From contig JAFSTZ010000299.1 in the NCBI GenBank assembly GCA_017445525.1, positions 1-6,539 of the forward strand: a stretch of 6,539 nucleotides of DNA, given 5' to 3'. The notes under the pieces are model-generated. The model ran no database searches and was not told where the DNA came from. It saw only the letters and a program-made list of their open reading frames with translations. A program made the position numbers and the translations under genes. The DNA comes from Eubacterium sp. GTDB lineage: Bacteria > Bacillota > Clostridia > Lachnospirales > Lachnospiraceae. Below, piece after piece: positions 6,020-6,539 of the stretch; the stretch's first letter is position 1; the number at the start of each line of letters is the position of its first letter.

Positions 6020-6259
6020 TTATCTCCTCTTGGTTGCTTTTTTTACGCGAACTTTGCAGGTGGCGTATGCGTTTTCCGTGCGTGCCGTGATCATGGCAGT
6101 CCCCTTTTTACGGGCTGTGACAATGCCTGATGAGTTTACGGAAACGATCTTCGGATTGCTGCTCTCCCAGGTTACGGGTATCCCTCCCGGTGTGGAAGCG
6201 GATATGGTTCGTGATTCTCCTGACTTCATGGTCTCGCTGTATGATGACAGAAGGATGAT
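6020..6259 (-). pseudogene. Big_2 (bacterial Ig-like) domain fragment, downstream of an in-frame stop
   Basis: The 79 codons after the TAG at 6262-6260 read as a nearly complete Big_2 domain ending at TAA 6022-6020. The first strand is ILLSSYSETMKSGES, followed by VTWESSNPKIVSV, SGIVTARKKGTAMITA and a final CKVRVKK strand with a basic tail. These are the usual Big_2 landmarks, found in surface and secreted proteins. The domain's first strand begins directly after the stop codon. The first ATG (6229) would remove that strand and has no ribosome site. It is therefore best read as the C-terminal half of the gene that starts beyond the right edge, cut off by a nonsense codon. Alternatives are a sequencing error, stop-codon readthrough, or a separate small gene from ATG 6229. 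Confidence 0.6.
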
Positions 6260-6539
6260 CTAAAGGTTTTTGGTGGGGACCGCAGGACCCGAGGCAGCTG
6301 CGATCACTTCGTGATCGCAGGGCAGCACTCGAACAGTAGACTGCAGCCGATCAGCCTTCGTCGCTGACTCGGCTTCTCGGGCAGAACTTAGGATCGCTGG
6401 CATCATAACAAAGATTGAGCCGTATATCAAAAAAAATACGAACAAAAATAAACCAAGTCCTGAGAGTATGGCTCTGTAGTTGCTGTGCTTATTCCTTTGT
6501 CTGTGAATCGCGGATGAACTATCCGCATGTTTAGAATCC
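6260..6539 (-). CDS. Membrane-anchor part of a surface protein, 5' end off window, ends at premature TAG
   Basis: The frame is open from the right edge (first full codon 6538-6536) to TAG at 6262-6260, giving 92 residues. Residues 1-22 are hydrophilic and positively charged near HRQRNKHSNYR. Residues 23-50 are a strong membrane segment (LGLFLFVFFLIYGSIFVMM). Residues 51-87 are encoded by a GC-rich, palindrome-filled stretch and do not look like natural protein. Basic residues before the helix predict a cytoplasmic N-terminus and an outside C-terminus. The Big_2 domain continues in the same frame just after the stop, which suggests an original cytoplasm-helix-Ig-domain protein interrupted by the cassette. 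A TTG near 6445 could act as a start for a short product, but it lies inside the helix and has no ribosome site. Confidence 0.5.
   Translation of the reverse strand, partial: DSKHADSSSAIHRQRNKHSNYRAILSGLGLFLFVFFLIYGSIFVMMPAILSSAREAESATKADRLQSTVRVLPCDHEVIAAASGPAVPTKNL
6276..6386. repeat. GC-rich palindromic cassette inside the membrane/Ig gene
   Basis: A cluster of inverted repeats. CTGCGATCAC-TTC-GTGATCGCAG (6298-6320) is a perfect 10-base hairpin. GCCGA-TCAGC / GCTGA-C-TCGGC (6346-6355 with 6363-6373) is a 10-pair hairpin with one bulge. Outer arms CCCGAG (6288-6293) and CTCGGG (6376-6381) could close both into one branched structure. GGACC is repeated at 6277-6281 and 6285-6289. By hand count 6271-6390 is about 62 percent GC, against about 38 percent on the right and 48 percent on the left. 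This looks like a REP/MITE-type dispersed palindromic element inserted in the gene, but no other copy is in the window and no clean target duplication is visible. Confidence 0.5.

Noticed and set aside
5937..6263. Plus-strand open frame of 108 codons over the terminator and Ig domain
   Set aside because: It overlaps the DUF5662 end and a strong terminator, and lies opposite a recognisable Big_2 domain. It is a shadow frame.
6298..6373. CRISPR-like or tandem repeat reading of the hairpin cluster
   Set aside because: The two hairpins differ in sequence and there are no regular spacers or repeated units.

Overview
The window looks like a chromosome segment of an anaerobic, low-to-mid GC Firmicute, most likely Lachnospiraceae (Clostridia). 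The reasons are the paired NfnA/NfnB genes, a DUF5662 protein, a 23-residue-repeat secreted leucine-rich protein, a Big_2 Ig-like domain, strong AGGAGG ribosome sites and back-to-back clostridial-type sigma-A promoters. The assignment rests on gene content and style only; no search could be run.

Layout. (1) Bases 1-416 (+) are the C-terminal end of an AMP-forming acyl-CoA synthetase. (2) A bidirectional hairpin at 420-454 separates it from a leftward two-gene operon, nfnA (2755-1913) and nfnB/gltA (1911-520). These are the two subunits of a probable NADH-dependent ferredoxin:NADP+ oxidoreductase. (3) The 292-base gap 2756-3047 is a divergent control region with two good promoters pointing away from each other and several perfect palindromes. 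(4) Rightward from it come an ArsR/SmtB metal-sensing repressor (3048-3344), a secreted LRR protein (3434-4708), L-ribulose-5-phosphate 4-epimerase araD (4735-5424) and a DUF5662 gene one base downstream of araD (5426-5977). (5) A second bidirectional hairpin at 5960-5989 ends this run. (6) From the right edge leftward is a broken or split reading frame. A membrane-anchor segment runs through a GC-rich palindromic cassette into an in-frame TAG, and a Big_2 domain continues in the same frame after the stop (6539-6020).

Working together: NfnAB would balance NADH, NADPH and ferredoxin in fermentation. The acyl-CoA synthetase and AraD belong to acid activation and pentose use. The ArsR protein carries the complete zinc-type alpha-5 site but has no metal exporter beside it here, which is unusual. 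I found no CRISPR array, tRNA, rRNA, transposase or clearly new multi-gene system. The most unusual items are the palindromic cassette with the in-frame stop, the orphan zinc-type sensor, the palindromes in the nfnAB leader, and the fusion of an unassigned (possibly LolA-like) domain to LRRs.
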